A stretch of DNA of 64,000 nt, from assembly GCA_959347315.1 (NCBI GenBank), contig OY365808.1, positions 7,538,947 through 7,602,946 on the forward strand. Direction: 5' to 3'. A model generated the notes under the pieces. It was not told where the DNA came from, searched no databases, and saw nothing but the letters and a program-made list of their open reading frames with translations. Shown here in pieces: positions 1 to 11,969 of this stretch. Position 1 is the stretch's first letter. The number at the start of each line of letters is the position of its first letter. Position numbers and translations under genes: made by a program. The DNA is from Bimastos eiseni (lineage: Eukaryota > Annelida > Clitellata > Crassiclitellata > Lumbricidae).

Positions 1-1104
1 TGTGGCTCTAACGTAAAATAACGTCGACTTGTTTGCTGAACCAATTAATCCTTAATGGTCATATTATATTAAGTATAATATTACAAATAGTGAAATCTAG
101 GAACATCGTGATCACCCAATAATAAAAATTAAATTGGGTCAGAGGCCGTAGAATAATGTTGAACAAATGGGGCGCAGAGCTGAGTTCAAGACCGGTATCT
201 ACTAGGTTGACTAATCCTTCTTTCGGTAGGCGGCGACGTTTGCTAAAAAGAGATGTATAACGTCATGGACGCTAGCCTTGCAAGGCTGCCGACGGTTAAT
301 TCGAATCCTGTAATAACTTGTCATCATTCGTTCATAGGGCCTACTGTGTGTGTAATCATAATTAAGTTCGGCAGTCTTAAATTTAACGAACATTATTATT
401 ATTTCTTATAAACAGAATTCACGTCAATTTTATGCAATATTTTTACAGTTTTGGGTTCTAGCAAATAAGATACTAGAAAACCAAAAATAAAGCATTTTAA
501 ATAGGGCTTACAATAACTTGGTCCCTGAAGTTTGGATACCCTTATGAGGCATTTGAATAGTTCTTGACAATATATATATTAATGGTCGGAAGTAACATAA
601 TTAACTAAAGTTTTATCTACAAGACTACGAAGGCTATCAACTTCCGCCTAGATGTGCATCATATATGTTTAGGCAGATGTATGACTGTGATCGCAGCAAC
701 ATGTGCATGCCTGCGTCAACGTCGGCCATGCAACCGGAAACAAACGAAACCGAAGATATTTAACTGGTTTTCAGATCAGATTAACCGTGCAACAGAAACA
801 GTCAGGTTCATGTCTGATTCTGTGAATTCTTATTCTTCCTGTTCCCGTAGCCAACTTAGGCCCCTATGGCGTCCTGAAAATGTGGGCCAAATTTGAGCTT
901 CAACTTCCTCTTTAATTGTTCTGCCTATAGTAGCCTACGGTGCATGATGTGGGTTTTTTTGCTCCCGTCTACTTGTCGTGTTTCATCCTCATTTACTCAC
1001 TCCAACACCCATCCCTGTTCTTTCCTCTAAACCTCCTTCCTTAATCGTTTCCTTAATTCAAGTTGCTATACCAATCTTCCCACATTCCTAGCTCTATATA
1101 CAAA
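1..1104. other. Non-coding flank, no gene seen
   Basis: I see no exon with credible splice sites or family similarity here. The short open frames have no recognisable protein character. The stretch is AT-rich with no long repeat. Confidence 0.5.
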
Positions 1105-1110
1105 CCATGG

Positions 1111-2151
1111 TGTAAGAGCTATCATAGGGTCAATATAATGCTACGTTATAGTTAGACAGACCACTCCAGGGAGGCATTACTTAAGGCTAGATCTGGGTCA
1201 CTATAGGTAGTCATTGCTTGTGCACTAGTGATGATATTAGTTGGTCTGACGGCCTGTATTTTTTGTAAAGGTATTCGGCCGGCTTCAGAGGTCAAAACTA
1301 GTGGCTCGTTGGATACATTGTCGGTGGTGTTCTTATATCTGGTTGGTCAGAACTGGGTGACCTGGCAGTCTGTTTCACAGGTCAGGCTTACTAGAGGAAC
1401 AGTATTCTTGGATCAGGTCCCTCAGATTCGGCTGACCCCGCTGCTCGGTCTGACCGCACTGTCGCTCTGTCTGACTACGAGATTCGGTATAAAATAGCCG
1501 CGCACTAAAGACAAAGGGCCTGTCTGGTTGGAATCGCTCGTTGTCCGTGGGTTCGTTAAGGTATAGTCAAGTAGATTAAGATCTTGGGAAGACTGCCGCT
1601 AGTGATGCATTGGTGAACTCCGCTATTGAACGTAGACGGTAATTGTATCATTATCTAGATAAAATTATTCATATGTTTATTATTATTATTCTGAAATCTC
1701 AAACTGAGTAATTGATTATCAACTTTATATATACGAACTCATTATCAGCGTGATCGTGTATAAGTGAAAGAACTCTTAAAGCTTGTATACTAGGTCGTCT
1801 AAACACGCTGTGCAGATTAAGCTTAATGTTCATTTCTAAAGTCTTTTGATTATTATTAGAGTTATCGTTTATGTGTTAATAAAACAATTTATTTCGTTAT
1901 ATTTTAAACCTCTCGTGCGAGTTGCTAAGTTCACCCATAATTTCCTGTTGGTAGATACTTCGTCTGGCTGATATCGTGGCTTAGCTAATTGTCTGTAAGG
2001 TAATTCCTTATACCTATAGATTAGCTAGGTATTCAGATAAGTGACACGATATATATCAGAAAAGATTAACCAAGACGACATATCGTGTAGAAAGAACCAA
2101 CAGGTTGATATATAGTGTAGAACCGACTAGATGATAGAGCTATCTCTTACA
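1111..2151 (+). mobile_element. Probable solo LTR of an LTR retrotransposon
   Basis: The 1041-bp segment starts TGTAAGAG and ends CTCTTACA, so it has the 5'-TG...CA-3' ends and short inverted termini of an LTR. It is flanked by CCATGG (1105-1110) and CCATGA (2152-2157), a 6-bp near-duplication with one mismatch. Inside it a TATAAAA box lies at 1488-1494 and an AATAAA signal at 1878-1883, in the order expected for an LTR that promotes and polyadenylates on the plus strand. No coding region follows and no second LTR was found, so a solo LTR left by recombination is the simplest reading. The superfamily is undetermined. The imperfect target duplication is the main weakness. Confidence 0.45.
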
Positions 2152-2436
2152 CCATGATACAAACGTGCCAGTCTAATTGAATCTTACAATCAGCATCTGT
2201 ATTCTGCGTGCAACTGATTCACGAGCTGTCTGTCTGTCTATGCGTCGTTCTGTCCATCTGTTCGTCTGTTCGCATTGTCTGTTGGTATACATGTACATGC
2301 GTGCATGTAGCTCAAGATTCGTAAATTCACTTTCAAGAACTTTTAAAAGGTTCACATACGTACAGGCCTAGAAGACCTACAGTAGGTCTAGATTTTTGCG
2401 ACACATTCGGCACACTTGTAGATGTGACATTGTGTG

Positions 2437-2556
2437 TAGCGGTGTGTGTGTGTGTGTGCGCGTGTGTGTGTATGTGTGTCAGTGTGTAAGTATGTATGTG
2501 AGCGTGTGTGAAGAGTTACGGTAGCGTATATTCCAATTTCCAAAGCGTGCAGACAA

Positions 2557-2588
<32 letters not shown>
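2437..2588. repeat. GT-rich tract and (TA)n microsatellite
   Basis: An interrupted GT/GTAT tract (about 2437-2515) is followed by an uninterrupted TA run (2557-2588). Both are simple sequence. The open frame that crosses them is an artefact of repeat composition. Confidence 0.9.
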
Positions 2589-2591
<3 letters not shown>

Positions 2592-3005
2592 AATGACATA
2601 CTGAACGTCGTCTAGCCATATTAACAATAAGCGATCAATTCAATTCTTGTGCTCATTCTCAGCGTCGAAGCATGCTGACACTTTCTGCACTTCACTTCCA
2701 TGTATGCAGTTGGACGGAGTGTGTGCACAGTCTCGTATAACAGAGATCTTCCACATGGGTCCACCTTTATTACCTCGTTTTGTATTCTGACGTTAGCAGC
2801 TAACCTTTACTTAATTAATTTAGTGCTAAGTATAATCCTAATCAATCAGTTCTTACAAAAATGCTAGTCATAATTATAGTTATTAAATTCGAACTTATGT
2901 AATTTTAACTAATTAATTAAAGATATCCTAATTACCCATCACTGTCCAACAGACAATAAAAGACCTAGATCATGGATGTTGCGAAAGTTGAGTGTGTATA
3001 TGTGA

Positions 3006-3007
<2 letters not shown>

Positions 3008-3048
<41 letters not shown>
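3008..3048. repeat. (GT)n microsatellite
   Basis: This is a run of about twenty GT dinucleotides. The surrounding DNA (2589-3583) shows no supported gene. A segment near 3166-3180, ATTTATATAGCGCC, resembles the tails of dispersed LINE/SINE-like repeats. Confidence 0.9.
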
Positions 3049-3049
<1 letters not shown>

Positions 3050-3583
3050 TATGCATGTGTTTTTGGGATACATAATTTATGTAGGCTATAGTGATTCATT
3101 GATTCGAAACAAGTACAATCTTACATGCAGCCCAAATGGATTGATATATCGTATCGTATCTTTAGATTTATATAGCGCCTCTCGTATGATGACTATTTGG
3201 AAGCTTTGTGATAGTCAGACAATCAATTGATTGATTATTAATCAAGGGTTGACAAGTTTGGATTGAAATTCGCCTGATCTTAATAATTTTATTGGTCTTT
3301 GTTCCATAGTTACATGTTTTGGTAAAAAAACGTAGTGAAGCCATAAACTACTAATAATAATATTACAAAGTCGCTATTGGTTATAATTTGTGCTACCGTT
3401 ACTGCATGTAAGTGTATATTAGGGCTTACTCTAAATAACATGATATAGAGAGGAAGAGAGACTTGAAACCAGCGGTACGACAAACAAAAACGTATTTGCA
3501 CTCTATTAGGGCTACATATGACATGCCACCTAAACGGCCAACAGGAAAACGCAGCATCGCTGCCTGACTGTTTATAATCTTAC

Positions 3584-3650
3584 CTAGAATCATTTCGACA
3601 AGGAAGACGCTGAGCAGGAACATAATTTTCACGAATCGACCGTCGTCCAT
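3584..3650 (-). CDS. Candidate signal-peptide first exon (orphan)
   Basis: On the minus strand an ATG at 3650 opens 22 codons reading MDDGRFVKIMFLLSVFLVEM then ILG. This is a short polar start followed by a hydrophobic helix, as in a secretory signal peptide. It ends exactly at a strong donor, CTAG|GTAAGA. If real, it would be the first coding exon of a secreted or membrane protein running towards position 1. I found no following exon in 1-3583, so the remaining exons would lie outside the window, or the exon may be chance or a relic. No clear TATA box is placed upstream. Confidence 0.2.
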
Positions 3651-5200
3651 TGTCAGCGAGTGTTTTGTGTCAGAAAACGTTTACGAACTACACAGACGAC
3701 AACTAAATAGAAGTTTGGCGTTAGTTCTGCAATTGAGATCTCCCGCAATCCAGCTGTAGGTCTATTGCTTCAAGCCTGAGTATTTAAAATTGGTTCCCGC
3801 GTGTCGAATAGTCGAGCTTCAACCGGGTTGACGAGGGTATAATCTTAGGCCTATACCAATACGTTGCGACAAATAAAATTGCGAGCGTTCTTCAATCTTC
3901 AACCGGATAAGTTCTATAGCGCTCTAATATTTAATTTCCACCAAACCGCTGTCCACAGACGCGAACTCCGTCGATTCTCAGCAGCTCAAGACAATTGCAA
4001 ATGTGCACTTAAATTGCGCATTCGCCGGTAGTTTTTAGATATAAAGACAGCCCAACCCACAGATACGGGGGCGAGTTTACCATCCCGTATATAGATATAT
4101 ATAGTCAGAGAGATGTTATTATAAGCTTAGGCTGCCAACCGAAAACGCGCCAGCTAAGGGTGGCTGACGCATGCGTGCGCCTTCGACTGTCCTCCGCTTC
4201 GACTCGTCATCATCACATTTCGTCCCCACACTCTAGAAATTTATCTATTAACAATGCACGCCGCCGATAACAATTAAACTACAAACATACAAATGCACTC
4301 TACTAACAGTAGCCCCTATTATCGACACGACAGACCTAAACTTCGCTGACCTCTCGTTTATGTTTCGCTCCCTCCACGCAGCATGTGTGAATTCCTCTCA
4401 CCCATCATTCATGAGTTATCCTCAGACACCTCTCCTTAGTTCTGTGCTCAGAAACGTTTATTGCAATTACCCTATAATGATAATCGTCCTCTTGGCGAAT
4501 TTTATAAATGTACGCGCTAATACGATACCATCCTATAGGGCTAATAAGTGCCACTGGTTGTGTGGCGTTCTGCCGCCCGAGCGCCTGCCTAGCGCTAACG
4601 GACGGTGTCGACCCCAGCTCGCTGACACGCCTGGAGTCGCCCGAGTCACTTTCTTACCAATTCTCAATGCCAAACGGTTACTCTCTATATCTACCAGGAT
4701 GTTCACTATCACCAGGCAAGATTAGGGACGGGTTTCTTCTCCAAGAAAGGTAACACGGCTCGAATTAGTAACGAGGTCTGACTCTGCCTATTCCGCGGTC
4801 GCCGGATGGGCAACGTTCTGAGGATGGCCGTACTCAAAACAGGGTTCATAATCATACCGGCAGGAGTCTTCCTCGCCTTGCATACCTTCCAAGCTGCTAG
4901 CCTCGTCTTCCTCTACCTGATGTCGTACCGTTCAGCATCTTGTGACTCTGAAACTATCGCCATTTAGGGACACCAAACGTTCTCTTAAGTTACGAGGTTC
5001 AGACATATTTGAAACAAGTCCATAAGCCATTTCGGCCTATACAATTATCGGTAGCTAAATCCAACGTCTTATACTCTTAGACATTACTGTCCCCAACTCT
5101 CTAACCTCTGTCGTCCTAGACACACCGGTCTCACAGCTCTTCGTCATATCATGCTAGACACTTAGCTATCACGTCTTCTGCTCAACACGTATCTCTCGAT
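3651..5200. other. Non-coding, partly hairpin-rich sequence
   Basis: No exon is supported here. From about 4070 the composition changes: it becomes richer in CpG and in short GC-rich inverted pairs (for example GATACGGGGG against ATCCCGTATAT at 4063-4092). This resembles the array that follows, so this part may belong to the same degenerate element. Its outer boundary could not be fixed. Confidence 0.4.
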
Positions 5201-5205
5201 CTATT

Positions 5206-5968
5206 TCCGTGTATGGCATAAACGGCCCCACACGTATATTTTGTCATGCACATTTGACTGATTAAGTTCCCGTCCTCTGTGTTAGCAGTTACCCACCAAC
5301 ACTGATATATTCTGCTTCGATAAAAATGACACTGGCATGGTATTCACGGACACTGATAGCGAAGGTCTTCCGTCTATAACCTTCGCTATCTGCACACATA
5401 TCTTCGATCCGACCTACGCACGAGGGGGCCCGACCTCGCACTTTAGTCATCTCTCAGAACTGTGTGTGACGACAAACAACCATGTATTCACCTGGGTACC
5501 CGATTACCCAAACGTACTCGTATCGATCACTTCGATCAGACACGCAAGTAGATACACTTCGGGAAAATGGGAGGAGTATCTATGACCAACGTAGGTAGCC
5601 AACAGTAATATTTACGCATCGATCAATTCTTGGTCTGCTTACTATCTTTACCCTGGGTTCCGACTGCCCAGACTTTCACGTCGGCCTCTTGGCCCATTTC
5701 CGTGTGTGGCATACCGGCCTCACACGCATAAGTTATCATGCACACGATTGACCGTCCTCTGCGTTGGCAGTTGTCCGCCAAAACCGTAATATATTCTGAT
5801 ACTCGGAAAACCGGGAGGAGTAACTATGACCAACGTAGGTAACAAACAAGAGTATCTATCGAACGACTATAAAGCCATCAAGAAGAGTTACTTGACTAGT
5901 AACCTGAAGGTATCAATCGGCACCAGTGTTTTCACTTGTTTGTCACGTGCTCTTCTAACGTGTTCACC
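5206..5968 (+). repeat. Hairpin-rich repeat array, left part, with two 28S-like blocks
   Basis: Two diverged units run in tandem. Each has a GTGTRTGGCATA stem region, then CCGTCCTCTG, then ATATATTCTG, then GGGAGGAGTA followed by the core TATGACCAACGTAGGTA. The cores lie at about 5573-5603 and 5817-5849. Strong hairpins are present, including a 12-bp stem GATAGCGAAGGT / ACCTTCGCTATC near 5356-5392 and CTGGG / CCCAG near 5653-5671. The core resembles the very conserved nuclear 28S rRNA segment around the R2 retrotransposon target (GGAGTAACTATGAC, a short gap, AGGTAGCCAA). The array continues to the right of the hAT element, which split it. No coding potential is evident. Confidence 0.7.
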
Positions 5969-8900
5969 CAGGCCCGGTCCGAGGCGTAGGCGAAGTAGGC
6001 GGCTGCCTACGGCGGCAAATTAAGGGGGCGGCACTTTTAAGATATGCAATAAAATCTGCCCAGGAAAATAATGTACAGTATTCATATTTAATAATATTTT
6101 TACTGCACTTTGTCTTTTTGGAATTGGTTAACAGAAAATATATAATTTTCGGAATTTATTTTCCAATTCTTTTCGTCGCATGAAGTATTGTTGATAACAC
6201 TGAATTTAGCTCGGCATAGAGTAGCCCTACAGTAAAACGTACGTCATATGTTCAAAACGTCATAGCGTCGTCAATTTCCGGCTTCTGTTTATCAGTATAA
6301 ATCAAAGCTAATTTAGTACATTTCATTCACTTGTTTTATTTCTTTTAAAAATTTCATAACTTTAACCCAAATGGCGGATCCAAAACGTAGTGGAAGAAAG
6401 AGACAACGATTGTCTGGGTCAGAATATAAAAAAATAAGGCTCATACGTGAATCGGCTGCAGCTAAACAGAAAGACGCCATCCTCAAGTTTACTGAACCTA
6501 AACTTCTGGCATCTACTGAGGCGCCTAATGACAACGAAGACTCCTCATCCGACCACGAAGAACAAAATCTAACTGAGGAATTCAAATTCGGCACAGAGGA
6601 GCAAAATGAATACAGCGATAATGAAGGTAAATTTAACAATGATAAAATACAATGTAGCGTAAGCGTTATCAACTGCGTCGACTGTTTAAGTGATAAGCCT
6701 ACAGGAAGGCCTACATGCACATGCAAAGATGTACAAAATGTAAATGCTGAGGATGCAGGCGTTGCTGATAAAGGGAACGCTATGGTCGTTGAAGACGATC
6801 ATTTCAACAACATGAATGACATGGTTTCCACAGATCCATCTCACTGGCCTGCAATAAATGACAGATCGCGAGTCTGGTTGGTGCAATGTGGTCCCTACCA
6901 ACATAATGTGACTGCGTTTCCCTTAGACAAAGAAGGTAGAAAATTTTCGTCATTTCATTTCAATCGCCGAATGTCAAACGGCGAACAAGTTAGGCGATCT
7001 TGGTTGATTTACTCCAATGTACGTGATGCTGTGTATTGCTTTTGTTGCAAATTGTTTTGTGCAAATAAGTTCTCTCTCTTGTCTAATGAAGGCTGTCGAG
7101 ACTGGAAAAATATGTCTCTTATTATTAAAAGACATGAAACCTCAACATCCCACATCAATTCTTATCAAGACTGGAAAGAGCTGGAATTGAGAATTAAGGG
7201 TGGGACAACAGTTGATGACATTAATCAGAAAATGATTCAATCTGAGACGCAACATTGGAAACAGGTTATTGAAAGAATCATCACGTTGATTAAGACCCTG
7301 GCTGGGCAAAACCTAGCCTTAAGAGGGACTTGCGAAAAACTGCATGAGGCGAATAAGGGAAATTTCCTAGCATTTATAGAATTTTTGGGAAATTATGACC
7401 CTGTTATGAAAGAACATATTCGACGAATAACGTCAAGGGAAATTCACAACAACTACCTCGGAAAACACATACAGAATGAAATCATACAACTTCTGAGCGA
7501 CAAAATCAAGCGTCATATACTAACAGAGTTAAAACGGGCAAAGTATTATTCGATTATTCTTGATTGTACCCCAGATATTAGCCATAAAGAGCAGATGACA
7601 GTGATTTTTAGATTTGTCTCAACATCTAAATCAGTTGAGGTTACAGTTGCTGAACACTTCGTGGATTTTCTTGAATTGAATAGCACCACTGGTGCAAATA
7701 TGACGGAAGTTCTGTTCAAGATGCTGCAAGAACTAGATGTGAATATTGATGATATGAGAGGGCAATGCTACGACAATGGGGCGAATATGTGTGGTCAGCA
7801 CAATGGTGTCCAAGCCAAAGTTCGTGAGAAAAATCGCCGTGCATTTTTCGTACCATGTAGTGCTCATTCGCTCAACCTAGTTTTGAACGATGCAGCAAAT
7901 TGCTGCCTGGACGCTGTTGCTTTCTTTGACTTAATTCAGTGCATTTACGTCTATTTCTCCGCATCAACTCACCGCTGGGACACACTGGTAAAGCACACGA
8001 GCGACTTCACTGTAAAGCCGCTAAGTGCCACTCGCTGGGAAAGTAGGGTGGATGCTGTGCGAGCAATTCGGTTTCAAATTGGAGAAGTTTACGATGCACT
8101 GCTAGCAATAGCCCAAGACAACACCTTGACCAGTGCATCTGGGGTCAAAAGCCGTTCAGAAGCCAAAGCAATAGCTTCTAAAATGGTTAATTTCAAATTT
8201 GTTTGTTCTCTGGTGGTTTGGTATGATATTCTATTTGAAATTAACGTTTGCAGTAAGTGTTTTCAATCAGCGACATTCAATTTGCCTTCGGCACTTAAAC
8301 AGTTAGAGAGTACCAAACTTTTCCTTCAAGAATATCGATCTCAAGGAATTGGCGACTGAACTTGAAATTGACGGATTGTTTCCTAGAGAAGAACCTGTGC
8401 GTATTCGAAGGAAAAGTAAACAATTTCAGTATGAATCTCGTGATGATCCTATAATGGCCCCGGAGCATAACTTCAAGGTCAATTTTTTCAATCAAATAGT
8501 GGATACTGCATTGCAGGCAATAAATGAACGATTTATACAATTGTCAGAACATAATCAGCTATTTGGTTTCCTTTACAATATTGGTTTATTGAATCTGCAG
8601 ACTGGGGATTTACTCAAGCAATGCAAGGAACTGCAATTGGCACTTACGTCCTGTGATGGCCAATCAGATGTAAATGCCATTGAACTCTGTGAAGAAATAA
8701 TAGCCTTAAGAAGACGCCTTAACATTGAAAGTTGTGATCCACGCAGTGTGCTTGAACATCTATGCAAATGCGATGTTGTTGAATCATTCCCAAATCTCTA
8801 TGTTGCGCTTCGAATACTTCTAACGTTGCCTATAACAGTTGCCAGCGCTGAACGAAGCTTTTCAAAGTTAAAACTCATAAAAACATATCTGAGATCACAG

Positions 8901-9220
8901 ATGTCGCAGGCTCGCTTAGTTGGTCTGGCCACAATTTCGATCGAAAAGGAAATTGCAGATCAAATTAATATGGAAGAGGTCATTCAAGAGTTTGCCGCAT
9001 TGAAAGCCAGAAAAGTGAATTTCTCATAAATAAATTACCACGGTAAATATATATTGATTATAATGCTAAATATTGCAACTTTGTCAATCGTTAATAACAT
9101 TAGTATAGTACTTTGAAACACATTATTAGTATTACACCTGTTTGTGTTACTGTCACAAATTGTGTGGGGCGGCAAAATTACATGTCGCCTACGTTAACAA
9201 AAACCGTTGGACCGGCCCTG
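5969..9220 (+). mobile_element. Complete hAT DNA transposon with intact ends
   Basis: The element begins CAGGCCCGGTCC (5969-5980) and ends GGACCGGCCCTG (9209-9220), giving 12-bp terminal inverted repeats with one mismatch. The inverted similarity continues a little further inwards with GTAGGCGA-type motifs. It is flanked on both sides by the identical octamer TGTTCACC (5961-5968 and 9221-9228), the 8-bp target duplication typical of hAT insertion. The interior encodes a hAT transposase of the ZMYM/TTF zinc-finger type. The perfect target duplication points to a fairly recent insertion, into the hairpin array. One reading-frame break in the transposase suggests this copy is not autonomous. Confidence 0.95.
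6371..9029 (+). pseudogene. hAT transposase (TTF-type zinc finger, hATC), frameshifted
   Basis: The ATG at 6371 has a good context and opens a 662-codon frame to 8359. The rest lies in another frame, open from about 8307 to the stop at 9027-9029. The N-terminus is acidic and low-complexity. It is followed by a TTF-type zinc finger (WLIYSN, CFCCKLF, W, then H and H near residues 215-265) and a DUF4371-like RNase H core. Visible core motifs are SIILDCTPD (first Asp), RGQCYDNGANM (second Asp), PCSAHSLNLVL and TRWESR. The C-terminal frame carries the hAT dimerisation region with SAERSFSKLK, expected to hold the catalytic Glu. The frames should join between FLQEYR and KELATELEI, so a one-base shift, perhaps with a few codons lost near 8330-8350, breaks the gene. 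Protein ends elsewhere look intact. Relatives are annotated as zinc finger MYM-type 1-like. Confidence 0.9.
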
Positions 9221-9228
9221 TGTTCACC

Positions 9229-11170
9229 CTCCACGTGTAATTCCAGCGGGTCCTTCGGGAATGTCCCCGATATTTCTATCGAACGTATTCAATGGGGAAC
9301 TTTCCCCGTATCTGCCAACTCTCCACCGGCAGCTCTCTCGGTTTGTACGGCTGCTACTGCGAGAATCTACTCGGCTTGTATCTCTTGCGGCCACCCGAAT
9401 TTTCATGTCTCCGACAACCTGGGGAAAACGGGAGGAGTATCTATGACCGAACTAGGTAGCCAACGAGTATATTTCTCGGCCGGCTTGCATCTGTCATATA
9501 CTTTAATATCCGATCACCCAGACTCTCACATGTCTTTAACTCTCATCGACTGCATTTATTCATCCCATCGTAGGAACATATTTGTATTCGTCACCTAGAG
9601 ATCTGACCAACGGTAATGCACCAACTCTCGTTTCTCAGACTCGATTCTCTCACAGGCAACTGAGGTAAGTGTCACCACGTTACCTCTATGTTTCACACAG
9701 ACCTGTATTATAATAATCACTTTCTCTGAAGCAATTGTACTCTGTCTCTTATACACTGGAACGAACCACTGGCAGATCTTTCGAGGAAGTCCTCGAAAAG
9801 AGATTATGTAGTTAGATCTACAAGAAGAAATTAGTAGATGCCTCGCGGGGAAACCGCGAGCCAAGATATTGCAACTAGACACACAAGTGAATAGATTTTT
9901 GGAAAACCGAGAGGAGTAACTGTGACCAGCATAGGTAGCCAGTAAGAATATTACCGAAAGACCGTAAGACAATCAAGAAGACATACTGCGGGGACACCGC
10001 AGGTACAGATATTACGTTTAGTAACTCAAGTAAAGATACGCAGGGAAACCGCGACCTAAGACATTGCGATCAGACACGCAATTCAACAGATTGCTGGTAA
10101 ACGAGAGGAGTAAGTATGACCACCGTTAGGTAGCCAAGCATAGATATTTACGGAAAACCGTAAATAGAAAGAATATGCGGAGACGCTCACAATTGATCAG
10201 GTTTTCGGCACCAAAGGGAACTTTCCCTGTATCGAACGCACCAATGGGGTCACCCTCCCCGTATTTATCGAATGTATTCATGTTTTCCAGTATTTGTCAA
10301 CGGCTTCTCCGGTAGCTCTCAGTCTGTTTCCAACGGCTTCACGGGTCCGCCCTCCCCGTCTTTTAACCAACGTGTACACTGGGGAATTCTTCCCGTAAAT
10401 TGTCTCAACAGTCGCCATAAATCTGTCTCGATGTAGCGTTCGGTTGCTCGGGGCTTTACCCGATCTCTATTTCTCACGGCCACCGACGGGGTCACGTATC
10501 CGACAACCGGCTGGTATTCTCGAGGAGTAACTATGACCGATCTAGGTAGCCAACAAGACTATTTCTCGGCCACCAGAACTCCCACGGTCTGCACGGTCGG
10601 GGATTTTTCCCAGTCTATCTCTCGGTCGGCCGCCGAGGTCTCTCTCGATATATGCGTCGGTCCCTTCTGGGACTCACCCAGTCTGTATCACTCACGGCCA
10701 CAAACGGGGTCACCATCTTCCTCGTATTTCCGAACAGACCTGTCATTCATTCATTTATTTCTCTCGATCGGGTCTTTACGCACTCTCGAACGGTAACCAG
10801 ACCTGTGAGCATTTCTCACGATCGGTCTTTCTCTGTCAGCCTGTTGACTCCTACGATCAGGGCACGGTCCGTTTTGCGATCGACGGCAGAGGGGCCCACC
10901 CCGCCAGATCAGCGAAAAGCAGCACCAGCCTGACCGCGAGAGCGGCTGTCACTAGAGGTCGTATTTATATGGCAACACTCAACGATCCCTGGAGCGGTAC
11001 GAGAACCACTCTACGTATGAAGCAGTACGAACCACTGCTTCACATATATAGCGATGCACCGCATGTCAGGCTATACTCAAGCCAATTCATGCGTCTGCAA
11101 GCTATGCACTCAATTAAAAACCGCCGATCGGTCTTCCTTCCTATGCGCAACACTGTAAAAAAATAGACGT
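9229..11170 (+). repeat. Hairpin-rich repeat array, right part, with four 28S-like blocks
   Basis: This continues the array on the far side of the hAT insertion. Four more cores with GAGGAGTAACTATGACC-type sequence followed by AGGTAGCCA occur at about 9433-9463, 9911-9942, 10096-10137 and 10522-10553. Between them are repeated stem-loops such as CGCGGGGAAACCGCG (9844-9858), CTGCGGGGACACCGCAG (9986-10002), TTTACGGAAAACCGTAAA (10148-10165) and GGGGAACTTTCCCC (9295-9308). A shared lead-in (AGACACGCAAGTGAATAGAT-like) precedes several cores. No open frame here resembles a protein. The array fades out near 10.9-11.2 kb. Confidence 0.7.
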
Positions 11171-11967
11171 AAAATAACACTATGGCGAGCCGATTTATTT
11201 AAATAAATCATTCATTCAAGCCTTGTGGCCTGTCCGCCACACTTGCATAGATACACATCACTTTCAGCGTAGCCTATTTAGTAATAATATTTGGCCTCTC
11301 GTCTGTCGAAGGGCAGCGGTTGTTAGGCCTATAACTTTTTCACCTAGACTCCAAGACGTCTCTTTGCTGACATTGTTTCGGTAGGTTGCTACACATGGTT
11401 TGAGAGCTCTGAAAAAACTGGCAACACGGATCTTTAATTTAAATTCAAGTCTCCATCGTGAATTCACTTGTAACAGTGATCTCCCAATTTCCTCAGAGTC
11501 TAAAGCACCTAAGTCGTGCGAAACATATTATTCACAGTCTGTCGTTCAACTCCAAAGCGGCGCCCGAGATAAGTTTGAGCTCTAAGTCTTAAGTTACTCC
11601 GCATACAATGTAGCAATGTTCATACATGATCTGTATATTGCTACAGAATCCACTGAATATTTTCAACTCGTATACATACCATCTTTACGTTACGACTCAC
11701 TTATGCTGAATACATCACATTACGTATATTACAGCATCGGCTTCAATCCTCGCATCCAGTTCAATCGGATGTCGATAGATTCTCGCGCTAGTAATTTTTG
11801 AGTCACTTAACTTACATAACATTACATTACGCGGATGAATAAAAAAAGTCTACATGTATAACGATACACAGAGGCGGATTTGCGCCAGGCCAGGCCTATG
11901 CCGCACACGTGACCGTCGTATTACATGTATAGGTTCCTGTTTATAGTTGCACACCTAACCATACGCA

Positions 11968-11969
<2 letters not shown>
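11171..11969. other. Non-coding, nothing recognised
   Basis: No exon, RNA gene or clear transposon end was found. The stretch is moderately AT-rich and includes one TAGGCCTA octamer near 11323. Confidence 0.5.

Noticed and set aside
9229..10600. CRISPR-like or bacterial look (repeated hairpins and AGGAG before ATG-like triplets)
   Set aside because: Units are irregular in length, there are no uniform repeats and spacers, and the window is clearly an intron-rich animal genome. The AGGAG...ATG similarity is part of the 28S-like core.
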